From: Psychrilyobacter sp.
GTDB lineage: Bacteria > Fusobacteriota > Fusobacteriia > Fusobacteriales > Fusobacteriaceae
Assembly: GCA_023145315.1 (NCBI GenBank)
Contig: JAGLEA010000139.1
Location: forward strand, 1-5,315
Length of the DNA: 5,315 nucleotides
Reading direction: 5' to 3'
The number at the start of each line of letters is the position of its first letter. The stretch's first letter is position 1. Positions 1-5,315 of this stretch are shown one piece after another. Made by a program: the position numbers and the translations under genes. The notes under the pieces were generated by a model. It had not been told where the DNA came from. It was given only the letters and a program-made list of their open reading frames with translations, and searched no databases.

Positions 1-87
1 AGAGCAACTTTAAAAACTACTTGTACAAACCAAGATGGTAAAGTGGTAATCGACGGAGAAGCTAGTGTAATTTTACCTAAAAAATAA
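1..87 (+). CDS. 3' end of a probable MaoC-family (R)-specific enoyl-CoA hydratase (partial)
   Basis: Frame 1 is open from the window edge and ends at TAA (85-87), giving 28 C-terminal residues that start RATLKTTCTNQDGK and end VILPKK. A strand with 'LKTxCxNQdGkVVidGEA' near the C-terminus resembles the last beta strands of hot-dog-fold MaoC/PhaJ-type dehydratases, which hydrate trans-2-enoyl-CoA to (R)-3-hydroxyacyl-CoA. That resemblance is recalled, not searched. The catalytic Asp/His of this family would lie upstream, outside the window, so activity cannot be judged. The gene converges on engB and is followed 4 bp later by a strong terminator, which supports it being a real gene end. Other hot-dog proteins such as thioesterases remain possible. 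Confidence 0.65.
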   Translation, partial: RATLKTTCTNQDGKVVIDGEASVILPKK

Positions 88-91
88 TTCA

Positions 92-131
92 AAAAAGAGT
101 AAAACTCCTAATTAGGAGTTTTACTCTTTTT
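92..131. terminator. Bidirectional rho-independent terminator between convergent genes
   Basis: This is a perfect 20+20 bp inverted repeat centred between 111 and 112 (core CTCCTAATTAGGAG). Six A's (91-96) lie on the left and five T's (127-131) on the right. Read rightwards, it follows the MaoC-like stop by 4 bp and gives a hairpin with TTTTTAATTT. Read leftwards, it follows the engB stop by 9 bp and gives a hairpin with TTTTTTGAATT. The A/T ends of the arms overlap the T-tracts, as expected for a terminator that works in both directions. It should end both the plus-strand gene and the minus-strand clpP-to-engB unit. Confidence 0.93.
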
Positions 132-140
132 AATTTAGCT

Positions 141-731
141 CTAGCTATATTCCTTTACTGCTTCGTCAAGAAATTCTAATATTTCTTCCCTACCCTTGTG
201 AGATACAGCAGAAGAAAATAGTACATCTGAATTGCTGAATTCTATTTTTTTCTTTATATCTTTTAATTGTTTAAATTTTTGATTATTAGACATCTTATCT
301 ACTTTAGTAAAAATTATTTTATAAGGAACCTCATAATAATCTAACCATTCTAACATCTCTATATCTTCATTTGTCGGTACTCTTCTAATGTCTAGTAATA
401 CAAATACCATTTTTTTTCTCTTTGAAGCTAGATATCTCTCTATTAAGCTCCCCCACTCTTTTTTGATAGCTTTAGGAACTTTTGCAAATCCGTATCCTGG
501 AAGGTCCACTAAAAATGTATCTCCATTAACTATAAAATAGTTTATAAGTTGTGTTCTCCCTGGTGTTTTTGATATCCTTGCCATTTTTTTTCTATTTGTT
601 AAACTATTTATTAGTGATGATTTTCCTACATTTGATCTACCCACAAATGCAAACTCTACATTTGATAGTTGTTCAGGATAATCTGCTTCAAGAACTGCTG
701 ATTTAACAAAATCTGATTTTTTTATTTCCAT
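141..731 (-). CDS. engB: EngB/YsxC ribosome-biogenesis GTPase
   Basis: The 196-residue product is normal length for the EngB (YihA/YsxC) family of TRAFAC GTPases, cytoplasmic proteins known to act late in 50S ribosomal subunit assembly. All G motifs are present: G1 GRSNVGKSS at residues 31-39, G2 TPGRTQ at 56-61 with the switch I Thr60, G3 DLPGYG at 76-81, G4 TKVD at 142-145, and G5 SSAVSHKG at 173-180. The YGFAKVP segment after G3 (80-86) is characteristic of EngB. The ATG at 729-731 is preceded by a strong AGGAGG, and N-terminal MEIKKSDF fits the usual short family leader. The gene is the last of the minus-strand cluster, 12 bp behind the nitroreductase and 9 bp before the terminator. It is usually essential, and its place downstream of lon is a conserved arrangement. 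It is intact. Confidence 0.97.
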   Translation of the reverse strand: MEIKKSDFVKSAVLEADYPEQLSNVEFAFVGRSNVGKSSLINSLTNRKKMARISKTPGRTQLINYFIVNGDTFLVDLPGYGFAKVPKAIKKEWGSLIERYLASKRKKMVFVLLDIRRVPTNEDIEMLEWLDYYEVPYKIIFTKVDKMSNNQKFKQLKDIKKKIEFSNSDVLFSSAVSHKGREEILEFLDEAVKEYS

Positions 732-738
732 TGATCTT

Positions 739-745
739 ACCTCCT
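739..745 (-). promoter_or_regulatory. engB ribosome binding site overlapping the upstream stop codon
   Basis: On the minus strand the sequence reads TAG-GAGGTAAGATCA-ATG. The AGGAGGT Shine-Dalgarno (739-745) shares bases with the TAG stop of the nitroreductase gene (744-746) and sits 7 nt from the engB ATG. It is a near-consensus site. Its overlap with the preceding stop suggests that ribosomes finishing the nitroreductase help translation of engB, although the site is strong enough to work alone. Confidence 0.85.
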
Positions 746-1313
746 ACTTCACGTAGTTAACTGTATTTTCTGCCCTTTTATGCGGCTTTGCTTCACCATA
801 AAGAGGAGAGTATCCTAATGTTACTGCATACTGTACCTCATATCCTTCAGGTATTCCTACCTCTTCATTTCTCACCTTTATCTCTGTTTTATTATTAAAG
901 TATGCCACGATTAGACCTACCCAACAACTAGCTAATCCTAATGACTCAGCAGCAAGTAACATATTTTGAGTTGCTGCAGCTAGATCGGCATCCATAGAAT
1001 ACGAATCCTCTTTCTTTCCTGATACTATTATTACTGTAGGAGCGTTATAAAGAATATGTAATTTTTCATTTCTCCCCATCTTTCTAAATATAGGAGTTTC
1101 TGAATCAAGTAGCATCTTTTTAGTTTCTACACTTATTTTATCCATTATTTCTTTATTTTCTAAGACTGTAAAGTGCCATGGTTGCTTATTATGTCCACTA
1201 GGAGCATATAACCCTGCTTCTACAATTGCTTCTATTTTTTCTTGTTCTATTTTTTTAGTTTCATATTTTCTTATAGATCTACGACTTTTAATAGTTTCTA
1301 TTACTAAATTCAA
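744..1313 (-). CDS. Nitroreductase-family FMN oxidoreductase (TTG start)
   Basis: The 189-residue product belongs to the nitroreductase superfamily: cytoplasmic, usually homodimeric FMN flavoproteins that use NAD(P)H to reduce nitro compounds, quinones, flavins or similar acceptors. Visible signatures are the N-terminal FMN-phosphate motif RRSIRKYE (11-18), the flavin loop APSGHNKQPW (37-46), the helix NMLLAAESLGLASCWVG (117-133), and the C-terminal TLGYSPLYGEAKPHKR (165-180) with a basic residue near the flavin. Length is typical of the short single-domain members. The start is TTG at 1311-1313: no in-frame ATG or GTG lies nearby, an in-frame TAA lies a few codons upstream, and GGGGGA sits 5 nt before the TTG. 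The gene lies between lon (84 bp upstream) and engB (12 bp downstream). The true substrate cannot be read from sequence, and nothing ties it directly to proteolysis. The fold call is firm and the function is open. Confidence 0.93.
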   Translation of the reverse strand: MNLVIETIKSRRSIRKYETKKIEQEKIEAIVEAGLYAPSGHNKQPWHFTVLENKEIMDKISVETKKMLLDSETPIFRKMGRNEKLHILYNAPTVIIVSGKKEDSYSMDADLAAATQNMLLAAESLGLASCWVGLIVAYFNNKTEIKVRNEEVGIPEGYEVQYAVTLGYSPLYGEAKPHKRAENTVNYVK

Positions 1314-1397
1314 TTTATTCCCCCATATTTATTTCTTTATCAGTTCTATTTAGATATAATTTTAATTGTTGTAGAAGAGAGTAACTATAAATCTCTT
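1314..1397 (-). other. 84-bp lon-nitroreductase spacer with a small inverted repeat
   Basis: This is the longest untranslated gap in the minus-strand cluster. Immediately after the lon TAA the minus strand carries AAGAGA-(11 nt)-TCTCTT (1375-1380 paired with 1392-1397), a six-pair stem. It is followed by CTACAACAATT and not by a T-run, so it is not a convincing terminator. The rest is A/T-rich, with TATATC-like stretches that could act as a -10 element, but I see no matching -35. The spacer could hold a weak internal promoter, an RNA-processing site, or nothing beyond the ribosome binding site at 1319-1324. Confidence 0.35.
1319..1324 (-). promoter_or_regulatory. Ribosome binding site that fixes the nitroreductase TTG start
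   Basis: The minus strand reads ATATGGGGGAATAAATTG. The G-rich GGGGGA lies 5 nt before TTG and is the only Shine-Dalgarno-like sequence near the start. An ATG overlapping it is in another frame and reaches TAA after two further codons, so it cannot start the gene. The G-run is less complementary to the 16S tail than the AGGAGG of engB, and with a TTG start it implies modest translation. Confidence 0.7.
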
Positions 1398-3704
1398 TTA
1401 TTTAACAAAAGCTATTTTTTTTACATCCTCATATGTTTCTGCAAAATGAATAGTCATATCTTTTTTTACCTCTTTCGGTAGATCATCTACATCTGATTCA
1501 TTATCTTTTGGTAAGATAACCTCAAAAATTCCTACTCTATGAGCTCCAATCACTTTCTCTTTGATTCCTCCTACAGGTAATACTTCCCCTGTAATTGTTA
1601 TCTCCCCAGTCATAGCTATATCCTGTCTTATCTTCTGCTTACTAAGAACCGAGATAAGGGCAGTAGTTATTGTCACACCTGCAGATGGACCATCTTTTGG
1701 AACTGCACCTTCTGGAAAATGAAGATGAACATCAGTCGTTTCGTTAAAAGTTTCAGATATATTATTTTCACTAGCCACAGATCTCACATATGAATATGCC
1801 ACATGAGCTGACTCTTTCATTACATCTCCTAACTTACCAGTTAATAATATTTTTCCTTTTCCTTTCATAGATACTGACTGAACTTCTAATGTAGTTCCTC
1901 CTACACTAGTCCAAGCTAATCCTGTGACAACTCCTAATTTAGGTTTTATCTCTTTTATCTTATCAGGTCTATATTTTGCTTTTCCTAAATATGTTTCTAA
2001 GTTTTTAACAGTAATATTTATTTTCTTTCTATTTTTTTCTATTACTAATTTAGCTAACTTTCTAAATAGACTATTTATCTCTCTTTTTAAGTTTCTTACC
2101 CCTGCTTCCATAGTATATTCATTGATTATTTTTAGAAGAGCTTCATCAGACATCTTTATATCTATATCTGATAATCCATTAATTTCTTGTGCTTCATCAA
2201 CTAAATATTTTTTAGCAATATGCATCTTTTCAAATTCTGTATATGAACTAAGTGTTATTATTTCCATTCTATCCCTTAGAGGTCCAGGAATTCCACGAAG
2301 ATCATTTGCAGTAGCTATAAAAAATACGTCTGAAAGATCAAATGGTAGATCTAAATAGTGATCTTCAAAAGTTTTATTTTGCTCAGGATCAAGTACTTCT
2401 AACATTGCAGAACTAGGATCTCCTTTAGCATCACTACTCATCTTGTCTAGTTCATCTAGTAAGATTAATGGATTTTTAGTTTTTGCATGTTTCATAGCCT
2501 TTATTAATTTACCTGGCATTGATCCTATATAAGTTCTTCTATGACCTCTTATCTCTGACTCATCTCTAACTCCACCTAGTGACATTCTAGCAAATTTACG
2601 ACCCATAGCATCTGCTACAGATTTTGCTAACGATGTTTTCCCTACTCCTGGAGGTCCTACTAAACAAAGGATTGTTCCCTTCATATTTGGGTTAAGTTTT
2701 TTTACTGCTAGATATTCTAATATTCTTTCTTTGATATCTTTTAATCCATAATGATCTTCTTCTAATTTTTCATGAGCTATTTTTATATCCAAAACATCTT
2801 TTGTTTTCTTAGTCCAAGGTAGATCTAAAACAGTTTCTACATAGTTTCTTATTACACTAGCCTCTGCAGAAAATGCCGGCATCTTACTAAGTTTAGAAAG
2901 TTCTTTATCTACTTTTTTCTTAACATTTTTAGGTAACTTTTTTGCTTTAATTAATTTTTTTAATTCTACAATATCATCATCATCAGAACCTTCTTCTCCT
3001 AATTCTTCCTTTATTGCTACTAATTTTTCACGTAAAAAATAAGTTCTTTGAGCTATATTCATCTTTTCTTTCACTTTATTTTCTATCTTTTTTTCTATAT
3101 TAAGAATTTCTAATTCTTTTTTCAAGATTTCTATAAGTTTATATCCTCTTTTTTCAAGATCAAAATTTTCTAAAAGCTCTTGTTTTTTTTCTGAAGATAT
3201 ATTTAAACTTCCACTTATTAGATCAAACTTTTTATTTATATCTTTCATAGATTTAATACTTATAAGTAGATCAGGTAAAACTTTCCCACTTAATTTAGCA
3301 TATCTTTCAAATGATTTAAGGACTCTTCTAACTAATGCTTCACCCATATTTTCGTCTAATTCTTCTAATTTTATATCTTCATATGAAGTATATAAGATAC
3401 CTTCCTCTTCTATTACTTCGCCTATTTTTACTCTGTTTGATGCTTCTACTAATACTTTTATTGTATTGTTAGGCATCTTTACAGTTTGTAAAATTGTAAC
3501 TTCTACACCTACTTTATAGATATCTGTTGTATAGTTTGGTTCCTCTACTAAGAAATCTTTTTGCATACATAATATTAATTTACTATCTTCTGTTAATGAT
3601 TTTTCTAGTGTTTCTACACTTTTTTCTCTTCCTATATATAAGGGTACTATTGCACCTGGAAAAACTACTAGATCCCTAGTAGGTATAAATGTCATTTTAT
3701 TCAT
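1398..3704 (-). CDS. lon: ATP-dependent protease Lon (LonA type)
   Basis: The 768-residue product is a complete cytoplasmic LonA, a homohexameric AAA+ serine protease that degrades misfolded and selected regulatory proteins. Domain order is as expected. The N-terminal substrate-binding LON domain spans about 4-200 (start FIPTRDLVVFPG). A charged coiled-coil linker spans about 195-290, including the conserved AQRTYFLREKL (218-228) and an acidic GEEGSDDDD (236-244). The AAA+ module has Walker A GPPGVGKT (350-357), Walker B LILLDELD (413-420), sensor 1 ATAND (464-468), a candidate arginine finger in GPLRDR (474-479), and sensor 2 Arg537 in GVRNLKRE. The protease domain (about 585-768) has catalytic Ser674 in KDGPSAG and Lys717, the second Lys of GGIKEK, spaced as in Escherichia coli S679/K722. 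ATG at 3702-3704 has GGAGG 7 nt upstream; Met4 is a less well placed alternative. The N-terminal LON domain and lack of membrane segments exclude LonB. The gene lies 26 bp behind clpX and is intact. Confidence 0.98.
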   Translation of the reverse strand: MNKMTFIPTRDLVVFPGAIVPLYIGREKSVETLEKSLTEDSKLILCMQKDFLVEEPNYTTDIYKVGVEVTILQTVKMPNNTIKVLVEASNRVKIGEVIEEEGILYTSYEDIKLEELDENMGEALVRRVLKSFERYAKLSGKVLPDLLISIKSMKDINKKFDLISGSLNISSEKKQELLENFDLEKRGYKLIEILKKELEILNIEKKIENKVKEKMNIAQRTYFLREKLVAIKEELGEEGSDDDDIVELKKLIKAKKLPKNVKKKVDKELSKLSKMPAFSAEASVIRNYVETVLDLPWTKKTKDVLDIKIAHEKLEEDHYGLKDIKERILEYLAVKKLNPNMKGTILCLVGPPGVGKTSLAKSVADAMGRKFARMSLGGVRDESEIRGHRRTYIGSMPGKLIKAMKHAKTKNPLILLDELDKMSSDAKGDPSSAMLEVLDPEQNKTFEDHYLDLPFDLSDVFFIATANDLRGIPGPLRDRMEIITLSSYTEFEKMHIAKKYLVDEAQEINGLSDIDIKMSDEALLKIINEYTMEAGVRNLKREINSLFRKLAKLVIEKNRKKINITVKNLETYLGKAKYRPDKIKEIKPKLGVVTGLAWTSVGGTTLEVQSVSMKGKGKILLTGKLGDVMKESAHVAYSYVRSVASENNISETFNETTDVHLHFPEGAVPKDGPSAGVTITTALISVLSKQKIRQDIAMTGEITITGEVLPVGGIKEKVIGAHRVGIFEVILPKDNESDVDDLPKEVKKDMTIHFAETYEDVKKIAFVK

Positions 3705-3710
3705 ATCTGT

Positions 3711-3715
3711 CCTCC
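3711..3715 (-). promoter_or_regulatory. lon ribosome binding site
   Basis: The minus strand reads TTTGGAGGACAGATATG, with GGAGG (3711-3715) ending 6 nt before the ATG at 3704-3702. It selects Met1 over Met4, which would leave a 15-nt spacing. It occupies the 26-bp gap after the clpX stop, where there is no room for a normal promoter or terminator, so lon is probably co-transcribed with clpX. Confidence 0.8.
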
Positions 3716-3730
3716 AAATCCTTGCCTACT

Positions 3731-4996
3731 TTATTTTTTAGTGATTTTTTTTACTTTTTTCTCTTTTTCTATTACTACAGCTTTAGAAGTATCCATTACT
3801 GATTCCTTAGTTATTATAACTTTTTCAACAGCAGGATTAGATGGTATTTCGTACATTAAGTCTAACATTGCACTTTCCATTAAGGCTCTTAATCCTCTAG
3901 CTCCTATCTTTCTCTTAAGTGCTAATTCAGCCATCTTCTTTAATGCTTCTTCTTCAAAATCTAACTCCACATCTTCTAATTCAAAGAATTTTTTGTATTG
4001 CTTTACAAGTGCATTTTTAGGTTCTGTTAATATCTTTATTAATGCCTCTTCATCTAGGTTTTCTAGAGTTGTAATAACGGGGAATCTTCCTATTAATTCT
4101 GGAATAAGTCCTCTTTTTACTAAGTCTTCAGGTAAAACTCTTAAGAAAGTTTCTCCTTCTGATTCATTTTTTTCATTAACTATCGTTGCTCCAAACCCCA
4201 TAACTTTCTTATTTGCTCTAGATTTTATAAGTTTTTCAAGCCCTTCAAAAGCTCCTCCAACTATAAATAATATATTTTTTGTATTTATCTTAACTAGTGG
4301 TTGATTTGGATGTTTTCTTCCACCTTGAGGAGGGACTTGTGCTTCTGTTCCTTCTACAATTTTTAGAAGTGCTTGTTGTACTCCCTCACCAGATACGTCA
4401 CGAGTTATCGACATATTTTCTGATTTTCTAGCTACTTTATCTATCTCATCTATATAGATTATACCTCTTTCTGCCGCATCTACATCGTAGTTAGCTGCTT
4501 CTAATAATCTTACTAGTACATTTTCTACGTCATCTCCTACATATCCTGCTTCTGTTAGAGTTGTAGCATCAGCTATAGCAAATGGTACATGTAAAGTTCT
4601 AGCTAATGTTTCTGCTAAATAAGTTTTTCCTGATCCTGTAGGACCAATAAGTAAAACATTTGATTTTTGTAGTTCTACATCTCCAGTTTTATCCTTATGT
4701 CTTATTCTTTTGTAGTGATTATATACAGATACTGCTAATACTTTCTTTGCAGCTTCTTGCCCTATCACATATTCATCTAATTTAATTTTTATCTCTTTAG
4801 GAGTCATTAGAGTTATCATATGAAACATATCATCTTCTAATTTTTCTCCTGTTTCTATCTTCATATCTTCTAACATTATCTCACAGGCTTCTATACATTC
4901 ATCACAGATATTTGCTTCTGGACCAGTTATTAATCTAGCTACTTCATTCTCAGGTTTCCCACAAAATGAACATTTTTCCATTTTTTTATTTGCCAT
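3731..4996 (-). CDS. clpX: ClpX, AAA+ unfoldase subunit of the ClpXP protease
   Basis: The 421-residue product is full length for ClpX, the cytoplasmic hexameric ATPase that recognises, unfolds and threads substrates into ClpP. The N-terminal C4 zinc-binding domain has Cys9 and Cys12 (CSFC) and Cys31 and Cys34 (CDEC). The AAA+ domain has Walker A GPTGSGKT (118-125), the pore-1 loop GYVG (151-154), Walker B IIYIDEID (179-186), the pore-2 RKH loop (227-229), a candidate arginine finger Arg304 in LIGRF, and sensor 2 GARGLR (365-370). The ClpP-docking loop, usually I/L-G-F, reads MGF (266-268). The C-terminus ends in a lysine-rich tail after residue 410. ATG at 4994-4996 is separated from the clpP stop by one base and uses a Shine-Dalgarno inside the clpP coding end. 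lon follows 26 bp downstream. The gene is intact and the identification is secure. Confidence 0.98.
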   Translation of the reverse strand: MANKKMEKCSFCGKPENEVARLITGPEANICDECIEACEIMLEDMKIETGEKLEDDMFHMITLMTPKEIKIKLDEYVIGQEAAKKVLAVSVYNHYKRIRHKDKTGDVELQKSNVLLIGPTGSGKTYLAETLARTLHVPFAIADATTLTEAGYVGDDVENVLVRLLEAANYDVDAAERGIIYIDEIDKVARKSENMSITRDVSGEGVQQALLKIVEGTEAQVPPQGGRKHPNQPLVKINTKNILFIVGGAFEGLEKLIKSRANKKVMGFGATIVNEKNESEGETFLRVLPEDLVKRGLIPELIGRFPVITTLENLDEEALIKILTEPKNALVKQYKKFFELEDVELDFEEEALKKMAELALKRKIGARGLRALMESAMLDLMYEIPSNPAVEKVIITKESVMDTSKAVVIEKEKKVKKITKK

Positions 4997-4997
4997 C

Positions 4998-5315
4998 TTA
5001 TCTCTCCCCTTCTATGAATACTCTATCTACTAATCCATATTTCATAGCTTCTTCTGCAGTCATAAAGTTATCTCTTTCAGTATCTTTCAATACTTGCTTT
5101 ATAGTTTTTCCAGTTGTTTCTGCTATTATTTTAGAAGTTAGATCTTTCATTCTTTGGATCTCTTTAGCTTGGATTTGAATATCCGTAGCTTGACCTTGAG
5201 CTCCTCCTAATGGTTGATGAATCATTACTCTAGCATTTGGTAGTGCAAATCTTTTACCTTTTGCTCCAGCTGTTAGTAGTAGTGCTCCCATCGATGCAGC
5301 TTGTCCTATACATAT
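4998..5315 (-). CDS. clpP: ClpP serine peptidase (partial, N-terminus outside the window)
   Basis: The frame is open through the right edge and ends at TAA (4998-5000), giving 105 C-terminal residues. The reading begins ICIGQAASMGALLL, so the coding region extends past the internal Met at 5289-5291, which is not the start. ClpP is the tetradecameric, barrel-shaped serine peptidase that works with ClpX. The whole catalytic triad is in view: the nucleophile Ser in GQAASMG (visible residue 8), His in MIHQP (33), and Asp in ERDNF (82), with spacings of 25 and 49 residues as in the family. The handle region around GGAQGQATDIQIQA and the C-terminal YGLVDRVF are also typical. About 85-95 N-terminal residues, including the axial loops, are missing because the window ends. 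The gene is the first visible of the cluster, so the operon promoter is expected upstream of it. Confidence 0.98.
   Translation of the reverse strand: MCIGQAASMGALLLTAGAKGKRFALPNARVMIHQPLGGAQGQATDIQIQAKEIQRMKDLTSKIIAETTGKTIKQVLKDTERDNFMTAEEAMKYGLVDRVFIEGER
5003..5010 (-). promoter_or_regulatory. clpX ribosome binding site inside the end of clpP
   Basis: The last clpP codons read GAA-GGG-GAG-AGA-TAA and are followed by G-ATG. The AGGGGAGA (5003-5010) thus encodes the final Gly-Glu-Arg of ClpP and also serves as the clpX Shine-Dalgarno, with 6-7 nt to the ATG. Because ribosomes finishing clpP cover this site, clpX translation is likely coupled to clpP, which would help keep the two partners in proportion. 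Coupling is inferred from geometry only. Confidence 0.75.

Noticed and set aside
1355..1360. Plus-strand TATAAT in the lon-nitroreductase spacer as a promoter
   Set aside because: No plus-strand gene lies downstream and no -35 stands at the right distance. Such hexamers are common by chance in AT-rich DNA.
1375..1397. Hairpin after lon as a rho-independent terminator
   Set aside because: The stem is only six pairs with an 11-nt loop and no T-run follows on the minus strand, so termination is not supported.
1924..2358. Plus-strand open frame of 144 codons opposite lon
   Set aside because: It lies wholly antisense to a full-length, motif-complete lon. Its Phe/Ile/Ser-rich composition is what the complement of a Lys/Glu-rich AT-biased gene gives, and no family is recognisable.
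2976..2987. Run of four Asp codons in the Lon linker as a possible slippage site or expansion
   Set aside because: The frame is intact on both sides, and acidic stretches at this linker position are common in Lon proteins.
3734..3766. Lysine-rich end of ClpX as a sign of frameshift or read-through
   Set aside because: The core domain is complete before it, and ClpX C-termini vary in length and are often charged. The stop is followed at normal spacing by the lon ribosome binding site.
3741..4304. Plus-strand open frame of 187 codons opposite clpX
   Set aside because: It is fully antisense to clpX, with Ser/Phe/Asn-rich low-complexity composition and no recognisable domain. It is a shadow of the real gene.
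4966..5178. Plus-strand open frame of 70 codons across the clpP-clpX junction
   Set aside because: It is antisense to two certain genes. Its hydrophobic look comes from complementing charged codons.

Overview
The window is AT-rich bacterial DNA. Its Shine-Dalgarno sequences are strong and the intergenic gaps are very short. Gene content and order (clpP, clpX, lon, then engB) and the style of the proteins suggest a low-G+C anaerobe. I favour Fusobacteriota (Fusobacterium, Cetobacterium or Ilyobacter type), with Clostridia as the alternative. This is a judgement from protein style and synteny, not a computed placement.

Layout, left to right: positions 1-87 hold the 3' end of a plus-strand gene that looks like a MaoC-type enoyl-CoA hydratase. 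A perfect inverted repeat at 92-131 (20-bp arms, T-runs on both sides) follows and is a bidirectional terminator between convergent genes. Everything after it is on the minus strand. In transcription order (right to left) it reads: clpP (partial, cut by the right edge), clpX, lon, a nitroreductase-family flavoprotein, and engB/ysxC. The gaps are 1, 26, 84 and 12 bp, so these five genes look like one transcription unit ending at the shared terminator. Its main promoter lies outside the window, upstream of clpP.

The genes form a protein quality-control and ribosome-assembly group. ClpX unfolds substrates for the ClpP peptidase, Lon is an independent AAA+ protease, and EngB is a GTPase for 50S subunit assembly. 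The clpX-lon-engB order is an established arrangement, known for example from Bacillus subtilis clpX-lonB-lonA-ysxC. The one unexpected member is the small FMN nitroreductase between lon and engB. It starts at TTG and follows the only sizeable gap in the cluster.

I saw no mobile element, CRISPR array, tRNA or rRNA, and no evidence of an undescribed system. Apart from the nitroreductase insertion this is an ordinary housekeeping region. All complete genes look intact, and every catalytic motif I checked is present.
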